Virus record (IMG/VR): IMGVR_UViG_3300036886_000243
Coordinates: 1-64,000 of that record
Reading direction: 5' to 3' (one strand)
Length of the DNA: 64,000 bases
Source: a virus
Shown: piece by piece, positions 27,574-35,941 of the stretch
How the letters are laid out: every line of letters starts with the position of its first letter
How positions within the stretch are numbered: position 1 is the first letter of the stretch
Notes under the pieces: generated by a model
Database searches by the model: none
Seen by the model: the letters and a program-made list of their open reading frames with translations, nothing else
Told to the model about the DNA's origin: nothing
Translations under genes and position numbers: made by a program

Positions 27574-27885
27574 ATGAATCAAAATGACGTAGCCACGTTT
27601 ACAAATGCCATTACTCAAAAACTATATCAGATCTTAGTTGATCAAGCCAAGCAAATGAGTTTCGACGAAGTGCAGTCCAATATACTTGCCAATCAAATTG
27701 TTCCGCCTTGGAAAGAGCGTATTCAAGCCAAGTTGGCCTCATCTACCGTAGCAAAGGCAACAATTGCCATGATTGAAATTAAACCCAGATCTGTGTACTA
27801 TAAAGTACCACCTCAGACTCAAAAATTCAACAAACTTAGTGAACTGGCAAAGCTTTGTCTTGAGGCATGTTTTGCTAAATTATGA
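27574..27885 (+). CDS. Helical protein of unknown function
   Basis: The ATG at 27574, after GGGGGA, gives 103 residues. A frame open from 27487 would run through the zinc-ribbon gene and the promoter-like site. The protein is helical (FTNAITQKLYQILVDQAKQM, LSELAKLCLEACFAKL) with one strand (TIAMIEIKPRSVYYKV). No family is recognised. It ends in an ATGA overlap. Confidence 0.7.
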   Translation: MNQNDVATFTNAITQKLYQILVDQAKQMSFDEVQSNILANQIVPPWKERIQAKLASSTVAKATIAMIEIKPRSVYYKVPPQTQKFNKLSELAKLCLEACFAKL

Positions 27886-28052
27886 AAACCCCAATTGATG
27901 TGAAATGTCTTTGCGGACGCACAGTTAAAACAATGCAAGAAACTTTACCTATGTTAGTTGAGGTTGATGAAGATAAAGATTTGATCTTTATGATTTGTGG
28001 TCATGGCGTCGTCCTTTTTGATAAGAAGTCTTTAGAGAAAAGACGTAATTAA
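27882..28052 (+). CDS. Small cysteine-containing protein
   Basis: The 56 residues include KCLCGRTVKTMQETLPM and LIFMICGHGVVLFDKKS. The Cys-x-Cys-Gly and Cys-Gly-His pairs suggest a compact zinc-binding fold. It overlaps neighbours at both ends by 4 nt and 1 nt. Confidence 0.65.
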   Translation: MKTPIDVKCLCGRTVKTMQETLPMLVEVDEDKDLIFMICGHGVVLFDKKSLEKRRN

Positions 28053-28312
28053 TGACTTACCCGACAATGAATGAATTGCATTCAGTTGTAAAAAAGCAAA
28101 TAACTAAGAATTTACTTAAAGACAGAATTTGTGATAATTGCAGACATCGTGGGAAAGGCGCAGACAGACCATGTCCGCATAATGAAACAATCACTTGCTG
28201 TCAATGGGAAAAAGATGAACGCGTTTTATTCCAAGGTGGCGAAAGTGATTGGACGTGGGCTGACGGCACAGAATCGAGATGGAAGTGGTATACTGTTGAC
28301 TCCGAAAGATAA
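28052..28312 (+). CDS. LLK-TCDxC family protein, copy 5
   Basis: The 86 residues carry the family core KKQITKNLLKDRICDNCRHRG, then RPCPHNETITCCQWEKDE, followed by a W-rich extension (DWTWADGTESRWKWY). Its end, coding DSER, overlaps the next copy, the same arrangement as at 25477. Confidence 0.75.
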   Translation: MTYPTMNELHSVVKKQITKNLLKDRICDNCRHRGKGADRPCPHNETITCCQWEKDERVLFQGGESDWTWADGTESRWKWYTVDSER

Positions 28313-28550
28313 AACAAAAAATCTTCTCAAAGACAGGACTTGTGATAATTGTGGCGCTGCATATCGTCCTTGTCATTCGATTGACAGAACCTGTAAAGAT
28401 TGGGTGGAATCGAGTGCAGCTTGGACAGTAGAGTTTAAAGAAGCTATTGACCAAGAGGTCATAAAAAATCTTCAGCAGTGGATGAAATTAGCAACACCAG
28501 AACAAGAGCTATGGATACCCTCCGATATAATTGAAATCACACATGACTAA
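28296..28550 (+). CDS. LLK-TCDxC family protein, copy 6
   Basis: From the TTG at 28296 this gives 84 residues: LTPKDKTKNLLKDRTCDNCG, RPCHSIDRTCKDWVE, then an acidic helical tail (EVIKNLQQWMKLATPEQELW). An upstream ATG at 28215 would make a longer product overlapping copy 5 by nearly 100 nt; the GGAAGTGG before the TTG favours the short form. Confidence 0.65.
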   Translation: MTPKDKTKNLLKDRTCDNCGAAYRPCHSIDRTCKDWVESSAAWTVEFKEAIDQEVIKNLQQWMKLATPEQELWIPSDIIEITHD

Positions 28551-28782
28551 AGAGATCACGAAAAGCCTTCTTAAAAATGAGACATGCGACACTTGCATAT
28601 TTAAATTTAAAAAGAATTGTTCGTGTCCCGAGCTAACTTGTAGTGGGTATTTCAAGGCAATTGAGATGAGCTGGGAACAACTAAATGGGACTAAGCATCA
28701 TGGTATTATTGTAGACATTGAGGATGATGCATTCTACATTTATTGCGACATCCACAATAAGGAGTGTTGTTGCTCATTATGA
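28543..28782 (+). CDS. LLK-TCDxC family protein, copy 7
   Basis: The ATG at 28543 overlaps the stop of copy 6. The 79 residues read KEITKSLLKNETCDTCIFKF, NCSCPELTCSGYF, then a strand-rich extension ending in CDIHNKECCCSL, which adds four more cysteines. Copies 5-7 are contiguous and probably arose by tandem duplication. Confidence 0.7.
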   Translation: MTKEITKSLLKNETCDTCIFKFKKNCSCPELTCSGYFKAIEMSWEQLNGTKHHGIIVDIEDDAFYIYCDIHNKECCCSL

Positions 28783-29399
28783 AAGTTAAAGATCTAATAA
28801 AAGAACTACAAGAAGCTGATCCCACTGGCGAATGTTATGTTCGCTGTGATGCTGGGGCTCCTTTCTTTGTCGAACGTAAAGAGGGATATTGGGATGGACC
28901 ATACCACTATATAGAAGATGGCAAATATCACATCTCTTCTACTCATGACAAAGTTGACATCCAATCTATGGACTATGAATCTTGGATATGGGATCACGAC
29001 GGTGATTACTCTAGCATTGAAGTAGATACTTCAGTCTATTGCGCATCGGCCGAACGAAAGAAAGAGTGGCTAGAAAAGTTTGAGAAGATTTCTAAAGAGT
29101 GCAAGAAGTTCAAAGAACAATGTCTCAAGGAAATGACTTTTGATGTTCTTAAGCGACTCAACGATGATTGGCACATTTATCAAGATACCGATAAACCAGT
29201 CGGTCACTATAATGCAATGTATTATGAAAAGTATACTCCACTGCCAGGAAATCAAACAGAATTTGCGAGGGATAGACTTTGTCAAGGTGAAACTGAAGTT
29301 CTCTTAGAATCTGGTCTATTTTGTATTAATCCAGCAAATATTCATGAGTGGGTTTTAGCGTCTCCAAATCATCAGAAGGGATACAAGAAAAATGGCTAA
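28779..29399 (+). CDS. Conserved phage protein (KDLIKELQEADPTG type)
   Basis: The ATG at 28779 overlaps the previous stop and gives 206 residues. The start MKVKDLIKELQEADPTGECY matches a motif seen in many phage hypothetical proteins. An acidic, Tyr/Trp-rich middle and a Lys/Glu-rich coiled-coil (EKFEKISKECKKFKEQCLKE) follow. No enzymatic motif is seen. Confidence 0.7.
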   Translation: MKVKDLIKELQEADPTGECYVRCDAGAPFFVERKEGYWDGPYHYIEDGKYHISSTHDKVDIQSMDYESWIWDHDGDYSSIEVDTSVYCASAERKKEWLEKFEKISKECKKFKEQCLKEMTFDVLKRLNDDWHIYQDTDKPVGHYNAMYYEKYTPLPGNQTEFARDRLCQGETEVLLESGLFCINPANIHEWVLASPNHQKGYKKNG

Positions 29400-29598
29400 G
29401 CCACGTTTCGATAAAGACAAAGATCCTGCCCGCGCTCAGCAACGTTGGCATGAGCTGTGGAAAGAATGGTCGCCATATATGAATAGAGAAAGTTTTAATC
29501 TCGAAGAAAAAGAGGCCTTTATAGTTCAAAAATATTTCGAACGTAAATGGGCTGAAAAACATGTTCACCAAGAAACAACTGACAATTCTACTACTTAA
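29392..29598 (+). CDS. Small charged helical protein
   Basis: The 68 residues begin MAKPRFDKDKDPARAQQRWH, and the remainder is a W-rich amphipathic helix (ELWKEWSPYMNRESFNLEEK). It overlaps both neighbours (8 nt and 38 nt). The function is unknown. Confidence 0.65.
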   Translation: MAKPRFDKDKDPARAQQRWHELWKEWSPYMNRESFNLEEKEAFIVQKYFERKWAEKHVHQETTDNSTT

Positions 29599-29842
29599 AG
29601 GTGCAATTTGTAGTGATTGTATAAAATCGATGAATAGTGAATACTTGATTGATAATTCCTTTTGTATTCATAAACATCCAATGACGGTAGACAGCTTTGG
29701 ATTAATTCGATTTGCGTTTGCTGATGGCAATTATTGTATAGACGAATTGGTAAGAGATAAAAAATTAGATTATAGACATACTGACCACTCAGAGATTAAT
29801 AGAATATTTGAAAAATATTTTCCTGAATTGAAACACTTATAG
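29561..29842 (+). CDS. LLK-TCDxC family protein, copy 8 (divergent)
   Basis: The 93 residues read KKQLTILLLKGAICSDCIKS, then NSFCIHKH, and continue with an unrelated C-terminal domain (FGLIRFAFADGNYCIDELVR). The LLK helix, CX2C and third Cys are kept, but the terminal C-x2-W is missing. This copy may have been recruited to another role. Confidence 0.6.
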   Translation: MFTKKQLTILLLKGAICSDCIKSMNSEYLIDNSFCIHKHPMTVDSFGLIRFAFADGNYCIDELVRDKKLDYRHTDHSEINRIFEKYFPELKHL

Positions 29843-29850
29843 GAGCTAAG

Positions 29851-30042
29851 ATGGAAAATAAATATGGCATTCTCCCTTACGCTTTTGAAGAAATGAACTC
29901 TGAAGTATTTGCAGCTGCTGAAAAAGAGTGGGGCATAGTAATAATCAAGAGAAGAGATTTTACAAAACTTTCTATTTTACAAAAAGAATTAGTTTACGTC
30001 GAAGCCGATAAGATTATACAGGCGTCAGAGTATTTACAGTAA
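29851..30042 (+). CDS. Small protein of unknown function
   Basis: The 63 residues (YGILPYAFEEMNSEVFAAAE, IVIIKRRDFTKL) have a mixed alpha/beta look. AGGAGC precedes the ATG. Its last 29 nt overlap the end of the convergent minus-strand gene. Confidence 0.65.
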   Translation: MENKYGILPYAFEEMNSEVFAAAEKEWGIVIIKRRDFTKLSILQKELVYVEADKIIQASEYLQ

Positions 30043-30361
30043 TTCCCGCCAAATCAGGACTGTCTGTTAAATAAGCAGTCACGTAATAAGTAAAGCCACC
30101 GCTCGGCATTTGAACTGCCCAACTACCATTTGAGCCTGAAGTGGTAGTAGCTGTTAGTATATTTGTGTCAGTTCTAAATACATTAACTGTAGCATTAGAA
30201 ACTACCATACCAGTTATAGTATAAGTAAAACCCGCTAACGTCCAAGTATGAGAGGCATTATCTCCAGAGTGGATTGGGCCCTGGACAGGAACAAATCGTT
30301 GAGGCCGAAAAGGGCCCTGCCCAGGCCAAGAGTGGGTTCTAAATACGCGGGTCAATACCAT
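30014..30361 (-). CDS. Small virion-associated protein with carboxypeptidase-regulatory-like fold
   Basis: The 115 residues start with a Pro/Gln-rich stretch (SWPGQGPFRPQRFVPVQGP), then an Ig-like sandwich: YTITGMVVSNATVNVFRTDT, TTSGSNGSWAVQMPSG, YYVTAYLTDSPDLAG. That arrangement matches CarboxypepD_reg/CnaB-like domains used as decorations on phage structural proteins. It directly follows the other minus-strand gene (stop and ATG touch). Confidence 0.65.
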   Translation of the reverse strand: MVLTRVFRTHSWPGQGPFRPQRFVPVQGPIHSGDNASHTWTLAGFTYTITGMVVSNATVNVFRTDTNILTATTTSGSNGSWAVQMPSGGFTYYVTAYLTDSPDLAGITVNTLTPV

Positions 30362-30924
30362 TAGTTAGATGCCTCTAATACATAATCTAATAGAGTAATA
30401 GCGTTACCAGCGTTGTTTACGCTGAATTGGGCAAATAAGTTAGCCTGCTGAGTAGTAGTAGCGTCCCATCCTGCGCTAACTGCTGGAGCAGAAGTTGGGA
30501 ACACAATAGAGCCAGAACCACCTGTTCCTGGGACTAGTGAGCCTACATAGCTCTCTGATTGGAATGTTCCAAAGAATATGTTATTGGTACTTGTTCCTGA
30601 ACCTAACGCCCTTACAGTACCAGTCATCTCCAATTGCCAAGAGACGTTAGTTTTAGCTACAGCATTCATTTGTAAAGCACCGCTAGTGCAAACTACTACT
30701 GCACCAAATTGAAAGTTAAAAGTTATTGTGCCAGGCGTAGTAACTATATTGCTCATTTGGCCATATGCCTTGAGATGCCACTTCTGTCCTATAAAAGAGA
30801 AAAAGTTTGCAGGAAAAGTGAATAGAGCCGAAGTCGGCAATATAGTAGTATTTGCAGTTGAGGCTGAAAGTGTTGTTCCAGCGGTCTGAGCTGTAGTTAC
30901 AGCTTGCATCCAAGATTGATTCAT
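30361..30924 (-). CDS. Predicted virion protein
   Basis: The 187 residues follow a pattern I associate with phage structural genes: MNQSWMQAVTTAQTAGTTL, NFFSFIGQKWHLKAYGQMSN, TPGTITFNFQFGAVVVCTSG, WQLEMTGTVRALGSGT, then a QANLFAQFSVNNAG strand and a C-terminal LDYVLEASN. It is the first gene of a two-gene minus-strand unit divergent from the repeat fibre at 31001. A GGAG site precedes the ATG. Confidence 0.75.
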   Translation of the reverse strand: MNQSWMQAVTTAQTAGTTLSASTANTTILPTSALFTFPANFFSFIGQKWHLKAYGQMSNIVTTPGTITFNFQFGAVVVCTSGALQMNAVAKTNVSWQLEMTGTVRALGSGTSTNNIFFGTFQSESYVGSLVPGTGGSGSIVFPTSAPAVSAGWDATTTQQANLFAQFSVNNAGNAITLLDYVLEASN

Positions 30925-30942
30925 AGTTTAATTCTCCTTGGA

Positions 30943-30951
30943 GTTATCTTT
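30943..30951 (-). promoter_or_regulatory. AAAGATAAC promoter-like site (minus strand)
   Basis: Read on the minus strand this is AAAGATAAC, 18 nt upstream of the ATG at 30924 with AAGGAG between. It places the same motif on the other strand exactly where the minus-strand unit needs a promoter. Confidence 0.45.
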
Positions 30952-30986
30952 CGATGCAATGTAGTAAATTTCTCAGCTCTTTTTCT

Positions 30987-31000
30987 CAAGTTAATAATAA
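30987..31000 (+). promoter_or_regulatory. CAAGTTAATAATAA site before the repeat fibre
   Basis: It abuts the ATG at 31001. The 17-nt string CAAGTTAATAATAAATG is repeated exactly at 43441-43457, ahead of another gene. It resembles the CAAGATAAT motif with one substitution and an extension. Confidence 0.4.
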
Positions 31001-33532
31001 ATGCCTACGACTACTACTTGGATCTACACTACACAAACTAATACTGGATGGACTAATGGCCCGAGAGCAGTAGATAATACTGGTGGAACTTTTGCAACTA
31101 TTAGTATCGGCCCTCCTAACGGACTGCATACTACTACTCCTATAACTACTAGCGCTGGCAATTTTACAACAGCTCAACTACCTACGCCGACAGTTATACA
31201 ATTGGGAATTCAAGGATTAACGGCTAACACAGCCAACTGTCAACCCAGAGTAATACCACTTTTCAACGGCGTTACAGCTGGTGCAACTTATACTGTAACT
31301 TGGGCATTGGCAGAAACTACTGTTTTTGTAGATGTGACCAATGATGCTGCTGGCCCCGGTTCTGGTAACTGGACTTGGGCAGATGTTGACGCTCTTGAGT
31401 CGCGGGTTATAGGAAACCGAGTAGCCGGTACTACAACTCTATCGTTAGACCAATTTTTTATTCAAGTTACTTACAACGATCCACCAGATCCTACAGGTGG
31501 AGGAACTTTTTCTGGTTCAGGCATTACTTCATATACACCTAACTATAAGTATACAGCCGATGAAGGTTTTGGTAGCAGTAATGTAACTCTACATAATGTT
31601 TCAAATTACGTTAGTGGAAGTATAATAGTTTATCTTTATTCAACAGCGGACGTCAATCTTATAGCTTTTGGATCTGCACTTACGCAACAATTTTCTATAA
31701 ATGCTGAAGTTTCTGGTGGAGCTGTACTTTCAGGAGCTGTTACTAACAATGTAGTTGATATAGTAGCTACTGTTCAAAGTGGCACAGCTCATCTATCGGG
31801 TACAGCTACAACACAAGTCAATGTTATATATACAGCCTCAGGCACAGCCCACTTAAGTGGAGCTGTAACAGCTACATTAAATTTCTCTTACACAGCCTCA
31901 GGTACAGCCCATCTAAGTGGAACTGTTACTACTCAAGTCAATGTTATATATACAGCCTCAGGTACAGCCCACTTAAGTGGAACTGTTACTACTCAAGTCA
32001 ATGTTATATATACAGCTTCAGGTACAGCTGTATTAAGCGGTTCAGCTAATTATTCTCACGGCGCTGATTTTAGTTATACTGGTACGGGAACTGCTGTATT
32101 ATCAGGTCATATTACAGCTACATTAAACTTCTCCTACACAGCCTCAGGCACGGCTCACTTAAGTGGAACTGTTACTACTCAAGTCAATGTTATATATACG
32201 GCCTCAGGTACAGCTCATCTTTCAGGAACAGTTACAGCTACATTAAACTTCTCTTACACAGCTTCAGGCACAGCTCATCTTTCAGGAACAGTTACAGCTA
32301 CATTAAATTTTTCCTATACGGCCTCAGGCACAGCTCATCTTTCGGGAACTGTTATTAATAATGTAGTCGATATAGTAGCTACTGTTCAAAGTGGAACAGC
32401 TATATTATCAGGAACAGTCACAGCCACACCGGACTTCTCTTATGCAGCATCTGGTACAGCTACACTATCAGGAGCTGCCGACCATACAATAGTATTCAGT
32501 TATACAGCTAGCGGTACAGCCCATCTATCAGGAGCTGCTATAACATCTTTTACTCCGACTGCTGTATATGTCGCATCAGGAACAGCTATATTTTCTGGTA
32601 GCGCCAACCATACAATAGTGTTTTCTTATACAGCCACGGGAACAGTTATATTAAGTGGGACAGTTACAACACAAGTCAATGTTATATATATAGCGTCAGG
32701 CACGGCCCATCTATCAGGGGCAGCTATAACATCTGCAGAGCCAGCTTTCACATATACCGCTTCGGGTACTGCAATATTATCGGGAGCAGCTAATTTTAGT
32801 TTCCCTGGTCAATTCCATTATATTGCATCAGGAACTGCAAATCTATCAGGAACTGCAATTACCCAGGTTAACGTTATATATATCGCCTCAGGTACGGCCC
32901 GTTTATCAGGTGCTGTAACTACACAGGTTATTGTTATATATATTGCTTCGGGTACAGCCATATTATCTGGAACTGCAATGGAACAGGAAAGTTTTTCTTA
33001 TACAGCTTCAGGTACAACAATACTCTTAGGAACTGTAACAGCTACATTAAACTTTAGATACACAGCTTCAGGTACTGCCCATCTATCGGGCCATGTCACA
33101 GCGGAGTTAAATTTCTCTTACACAGCTTCAGGCACGGCCCATCTATCTGGGGCTGCTATAACTAGTAACTTAAGAAACTACTTCTATACTGGCTCTGGAA
33201 CTGTAGTCTTATCAGGGTCAGTCAATTTTAGTTTCCCTGGTCAATTCCATTATATTGCTTCGGGCGATATATTCATGTCAGGTACAGTTGAAGCCAAATT
33301 GGAATTTTCTTACACAGCTGCAGGTACGGCAATATTAAGTGGTACAACTATACGAGTAGTCAATATAATTTACACAGTTGTACCATCTACTATGAATTTG
33401 TTTGGGGCTGCAATTACTAGCGGTACCAAGTTTATAGTTTATACTAACCCAATTGTAGGCTCCATGTTGGCCTTTGCTCCACCTGCAAAAGTTGCTGTTA
33501 GAGCTTTTTTCACGATAGTCCCTAACAGTTAA
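31001..33532 (+). CDS. Fibre protein of about 28 twenty-residue beta repeats
   Basis: The 843 residues have an N-terminal ~165-residue beta domain (TTWIYTTQTNTGWTNGP, LDQFFIQVTYNDPP). About 28 copies of a 20-22-residue unit follow, with consensus NFSYTASGTAHLSGTVTTQV. The invariant core is Y-x-A-S-G-T-A-x-L-S-G. Such Thr/Ser/Gly strands at fixed period fit a beta-solenoid or triple-stranded fibre shaft. Central units are almost identical at the DNA level, indicating recent expansion or recombination between units, while the last units are degenerate. It has no Shine-Dalgarno. It starts the second fibre module and is followed by a short gene with related repeats. No enzymatic domain is seen. 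Confidence 0.8.
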   Translation: MPTTTTWIYTTQTNTGWTNGPRAVDNTGGTFATISIGPPNGLHTTTPITTSAGNFTTAQLPTPTVIQLGIQGLTANTANCQPRVIPLFNGVTAGATYTVTWALAETTVFVDVTNDAAGPGSGNWTWADVDALESRVIGNRVAGTTTLSLDQFFIQVTYNDPPDPTGGGTFSGSGITSYTPNYKYTADEGFGSSNVTLHNVSNYVSGSIIVYLYSTADVNLIAFGSALTQQFSINAEVSGGAVLSGAVTNNVVDIVATVQSGTAHLSGTATTQVNVIYTASGTAHLSGAVTATLNFSYTASGTAHLSGTVTTQVNVIYTASGTAHLSGTVTTQVNVIYTASGTAVLSGSANYSHGADFSYTGTGTAVLSGHITATLNFSYTASGTAHLSGTVTTQVNVIYTASGTAHLSGTVTATLNFSYTASGTAHLSGTVTATLNFSYTASGTAHLSGTVINNVVDIVATVQSGTAILSGTVTATPDFSYAASGTATLSGAADHTIVFSYTASGTAHLSGAAITSFTPTAVYVASGTAIFSGSANHTIVFSYTATGTVILSGTVTTQVNVIYIASGTAHLSGAAITSAEPAFTYTASGTAILSGAANFSFPGQFHYIASGTANLSGTAITQVNVIYIASGTARLSGAVTTQVIVIYIASGTAILSGTAMEQESFSYTASGTTILLGTVTATLNFRYTASGTAHLSGHVTAELNFSYTASGTAHLSGAAITSNLRNYFYTGSGTVVLSGSVNFSFPGQFHYIASGDIFMSGTVEAKLEFSYTAAGTAILSGTTIRVVNIIYTVVPSTMNLFGAAITSGTKFIVYTNPIVGSMLAFAPPAKVAVRAFFTIVPNS
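31690..33420 (+). repeat. Tandem 60-66-bp coding repeats
   Basis: About 28 units encode the 20-22-residue repeat. Several neighbours differ at only a few positions over 60 bp (for example near 31800-32030 and 32110-32350). No spacers are present, so this is not a CRISPR array. Confidence 0.9.
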
Positions 33533-33542
33533 TAGGAACGAT

Positions 33543-33986
33543 ATGAATTACATTTATATAGCGTCTGGAATATTAAAATTTGATACTGGGGCTAATTGGC
33601 AATTTAATGGTATTGAAACAATAAGAGCATATACTGTATCCAGCGATAGTACTAAATTTTCGGGCGAAGCTATAACTATTAAGTTCACAGCTAGCTATAT
33701 TTATTTAGGCACAGGAACTGCTCATGTTTCTGGTACAGCTTCCAATATAGATATAGGTTATATCTATATTGTAATACCTGCTGCTGGAACTAGACTTGGC
33801 GGAGCTGCTATCTATTCTTTTAAAAACTTTCAAGCAAATTTTAATTATTTCGCATTTGGAAAAATCGTTCTATGGAATACTGGTGTAGATGTAGAACAAA
33901 TTAGATATTTTGGAAATGTGTATACTCGATTCGGACCGATCATATCTCCGTTAGTGAATAACAATCAGCCTTTTACTATTAATTAG
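33543..33986 (+). CDS. Virion protein with degenerate copies of the fibre repeat
   Basis: The 147 residues begin MNYIYIASGILKFDTG and include YIYLGTGTAHVSGTAS and YIYIVIPAAGTRLGGAA, clearly related to the 20-residue unit of the preceding gene. It starts 10 nt after that gene behind TAGGAA. It may be a cap or continuation of the same fibre, separated by a gene split, or an independent short paralogue. Confidence 0.7.
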   Translation: MNYIYIASGILKFDTGANWQFNGIETIRAYTVSSDSTKFSGEAITIKFTASYIYLGTGTAHVSGTASNIDIGYIYIVIPAAGTRLGGAAIYSFKNFQANFNYFAFGKIVLWNTGVDVEQIRYFGNVYTRFGPIISPLVNNNQPFTIN

Positions 33987-33996
33987 CAAAGATAAT
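33987..33996 (+). promoter_or_regulatory. CAAAGATAAT promoter-like site
   Basis: GATAAT ends exactly 3 nt before the ATG at 34000, the same spacing as at 18635, 50726 and 53263. It begins 1 nt after the TAG stop of the previous gene. Confidence 0.55.
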
Positions 33997-33999
33997 AGT

Positions 34000-35580
34000 A
34001 TGGCTAGAGTATATATTGGTCAAACTGCTCTACAAATAAGGCTTAATTTAAATCAGAACATTACTGACGCCTACAAAAGAATTTTGATAAAGTATAAAAA
34101 ACCAAATGGCGTTAGAGGTTTTTGGGAAGCCGATGTTTTAGATCCCAGTATTGGCTTGATTGCTTTCAATATGGATCCAAATAAAGATGGATTTACGGAC
34201 ATAGGCTATTGGATGGTTTGGGCCCACATTTATTTTAAAGACGGTTCAGAGATAGCAGGCGAAAGAGTTCAAATAGGCGTTTATCAACAAGGTAAAACTT
34301 ATGTAGCTTTTCCGTATGGCCAATTTTCTAGCGTTGGAGAGGATACAATAATGGCACAAGAAGCTTTTGAAATTATATACAACAATTCAGAATCAGCTTT
34401 AGCAGCAACAAACGTTCAAGACGCGATAGACGAAGTTAAGTCTGATGTAGATCACGTAACTATACCTGACGCTGCCCAAATATCTTATAACAATTCTAGC
34501 TCTCACTTACCAGCTATTGATGTACAATCGGCAATAGATTTAATAGACCAAACTATTGATAGAAGTTTAGCTCTAGTATCTAGTACTGACGGAACTATTT
34601 ACATTGATCCCAATAGAACGGATAATTATGTACCAACTGGTAATGTTCTGACACCTTTCAAAAGCATTGCAGCAGCTTTAATAAATATACCTTCTGGATC
34701 TTCTATATCGCTTGCTCCTTTTACTTATTTTGAAAATGTTGCATTACCCGATGGTGTAAGTATGTTTGGAACAGAGCCAACTTTTACTATCATAAGCGGC
34801 GATATATCTACTGGAAACTATTTTACATTATTATCTAACTTTACACAGCGAGGCAGACTAACTACTTTTGGAACAGCAGTAGTCTCGAGCGTAGTAGTTA
34901 ATGGAAACGTAGTAGTCAATGGGGATTTTGATAGTTCTGATTTTTCGATATTCCCCACTAATGGGGTGCCATTAACTGTTAACACTGGTAATTGTAGTTT
35001 ACACTTCGTAAGAACTACTGCTATAGATAATTCCTCTTCTATAATCCAACATGGTGGCGTCATACAATTTTCCTTTTGCCAAGCAAATAACAACAGTCCT
35101 GTTAACGCTACTATATTTTCCGATGGTGGTATAATAAGAACAATTTCAACTACTGCAATAAATATTGGTGGCGGACCATCATTAAATATAGATAATGACG
35201 GTAGTTTAATATCGCCAAATGAGTTAACAGCTGTAGATTTTGTCGGCCGCATAGAAGCCGGTGATGCCTATACAATAGTAGAGCTTATTCACTTTGCTGT
35301 GCCAACTACAATAAGTGGTACTAATATAATATTAAGACCAGCATCATTTATAGCATATGATACTAGTAATACACATCTGCCTTTACCAAACATAGATCCT
35401 GGGGCTCCAGCTTTTAATACCACTGTTCAAACAGCAATAGATTTTATATGGAGTTCTTGTAAAAGTGGTATAACAAATCCAGTTTATACGCCAATTAAAG
35501 CCCCAGAACTATATGTAAATACAGCTACAAATACTTTGTGGATATGGACAGGTACATGGCACTTTGTCACACTAACTTAA
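34000..35580 (+). CDS. Fused BppU-like plus beta-helix fibre protein
   Basis: The 526 residues have two parts. Residues 1-115 (YIGQTALQIRLNLNQ, KKPNGVRGFWEADVLDPSIG, GYWMVWAHIYFKDG) resemble the N-terminal beta-sandwich of baseplate upper proteins (BppU-like). From about 120 follow coiled QDAIDEVKSD / QSAIDLIDQT segments and a right-handed beta-helix introduced by YIDPNRTDNY and FKSIAAALINI. The end is LWIWTGTWHFVTLT. The pair of genes at 35582 and 35941 encodes the same two parts separately. Here the junction reads through an in-frame ATG (DTIMAQEAFE). It is probably a host-binding fibre attached to the baseplate. Confidence 0.8.
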   Translation: MARVYIGQTALQIRLNLNQNITDAYKRILIKYKKPNGVRGFWEADVLDPSIGLIAFNMDPNKDGFTDIGYWMVWAHIYFKDGSEIAGERVQIGVYQQGKTYVAFPYGQFSSVGEDTIMAQEAFEIIYNNSESALAATNVQDAIDEVKSDVDHVTIPDAAQISYNNSSSHLPAIDVQSAIDLIDQTIDRSLALVSSTDGTIYIDPNRTDNYVPTGNVLTPFKSIAAALINIPSGSSISLAPFTYFENVALPDGVSMFGTEPTFTIISGDISTGNYFTLLSNFTQRGRLTTFGTAVVSSVVVNGNVVVNGDFDSSDFSIFPTNGVPLTVNTGNCSLHFVRTTAIDNSSSIIQHGGVIQFSFCQANNNSPVNATIFSDGGIIRTISTTAINIGGGPSLNIDNDGSLISPNELTAVDFVGRIEAGDAYTIVELIHFAVPTTISGTNIILRPASFIAYDTSNTHLPLPNIDPGAPAFNTTVQTAIDFIWSSCKSGITNPVYTPIKAPELYVNTATNTLWIWTGTWHFVTLT

Positions 35581-35581
35581 T

Positions 35582-35941
35582 ATGGCAAAAATATATGTAG
35601 GTCAGACGGCTTTACAAATAAGGTTAAATCTCAATCAAGACATTTCTAATGTTTATAATCGTGTCCTGATAAGATTTAAAAAACCTAATGGCATTATGGG
35701 ATTTTGGCCAGCTGAAGTATTAGATCCAATCTGTGGAATAGTAGCTTACACAATTCCACCCGGAGGTATGGATTTAACTGACTCTGGACTTTGGATGGTT
35801 TGGCCCTATGTTTATTTTAAAGATGGATCAATTACAGTTGGCGACCCGACACAATTAGAGGTATTTGAAGAAGGAGAAAGTTATATAGCTTATCCTTATG
35901 GTCAAGTTTCAAGCATAGGAGAAGGTGAGGTTCAACAATAA
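35582..35941 (+). CDS. BppU-like N-terminal fibre domain (split paralogue)
   Basis: The 119 residues match residues 1-115 of the preceding gene almost position for position (KIYVGQTALQIRLNLNQ, KKPNGIMGFWPAEVLDPICG, GLWMVWPYVYFKDG). It ends with TAATG, where the fused paralogue reads on. It starts 1 nt after the fused gene. It would supply the attachment domain in trans, or by tight translational coupling. Confidence 0.8.
   Translation: MAKIYVGQTALQIRLNLNQDISNVYNRVLIRFKKPNGIMGFWPAEVLDPICGIVAYTIPPGGMDLTDSGLWMVWPYVYFKDGSITVGDPTQLEVFEEGESYIAYPYGQVSSIGEGEVQQ

Noticed and set aside
31690-33420. Regular ~60-bp repeats as a possible CRISPR array
   Set aside because: The repeats are contiguous, without unique spacers, and encode an in-frame 20-residue protein unit.
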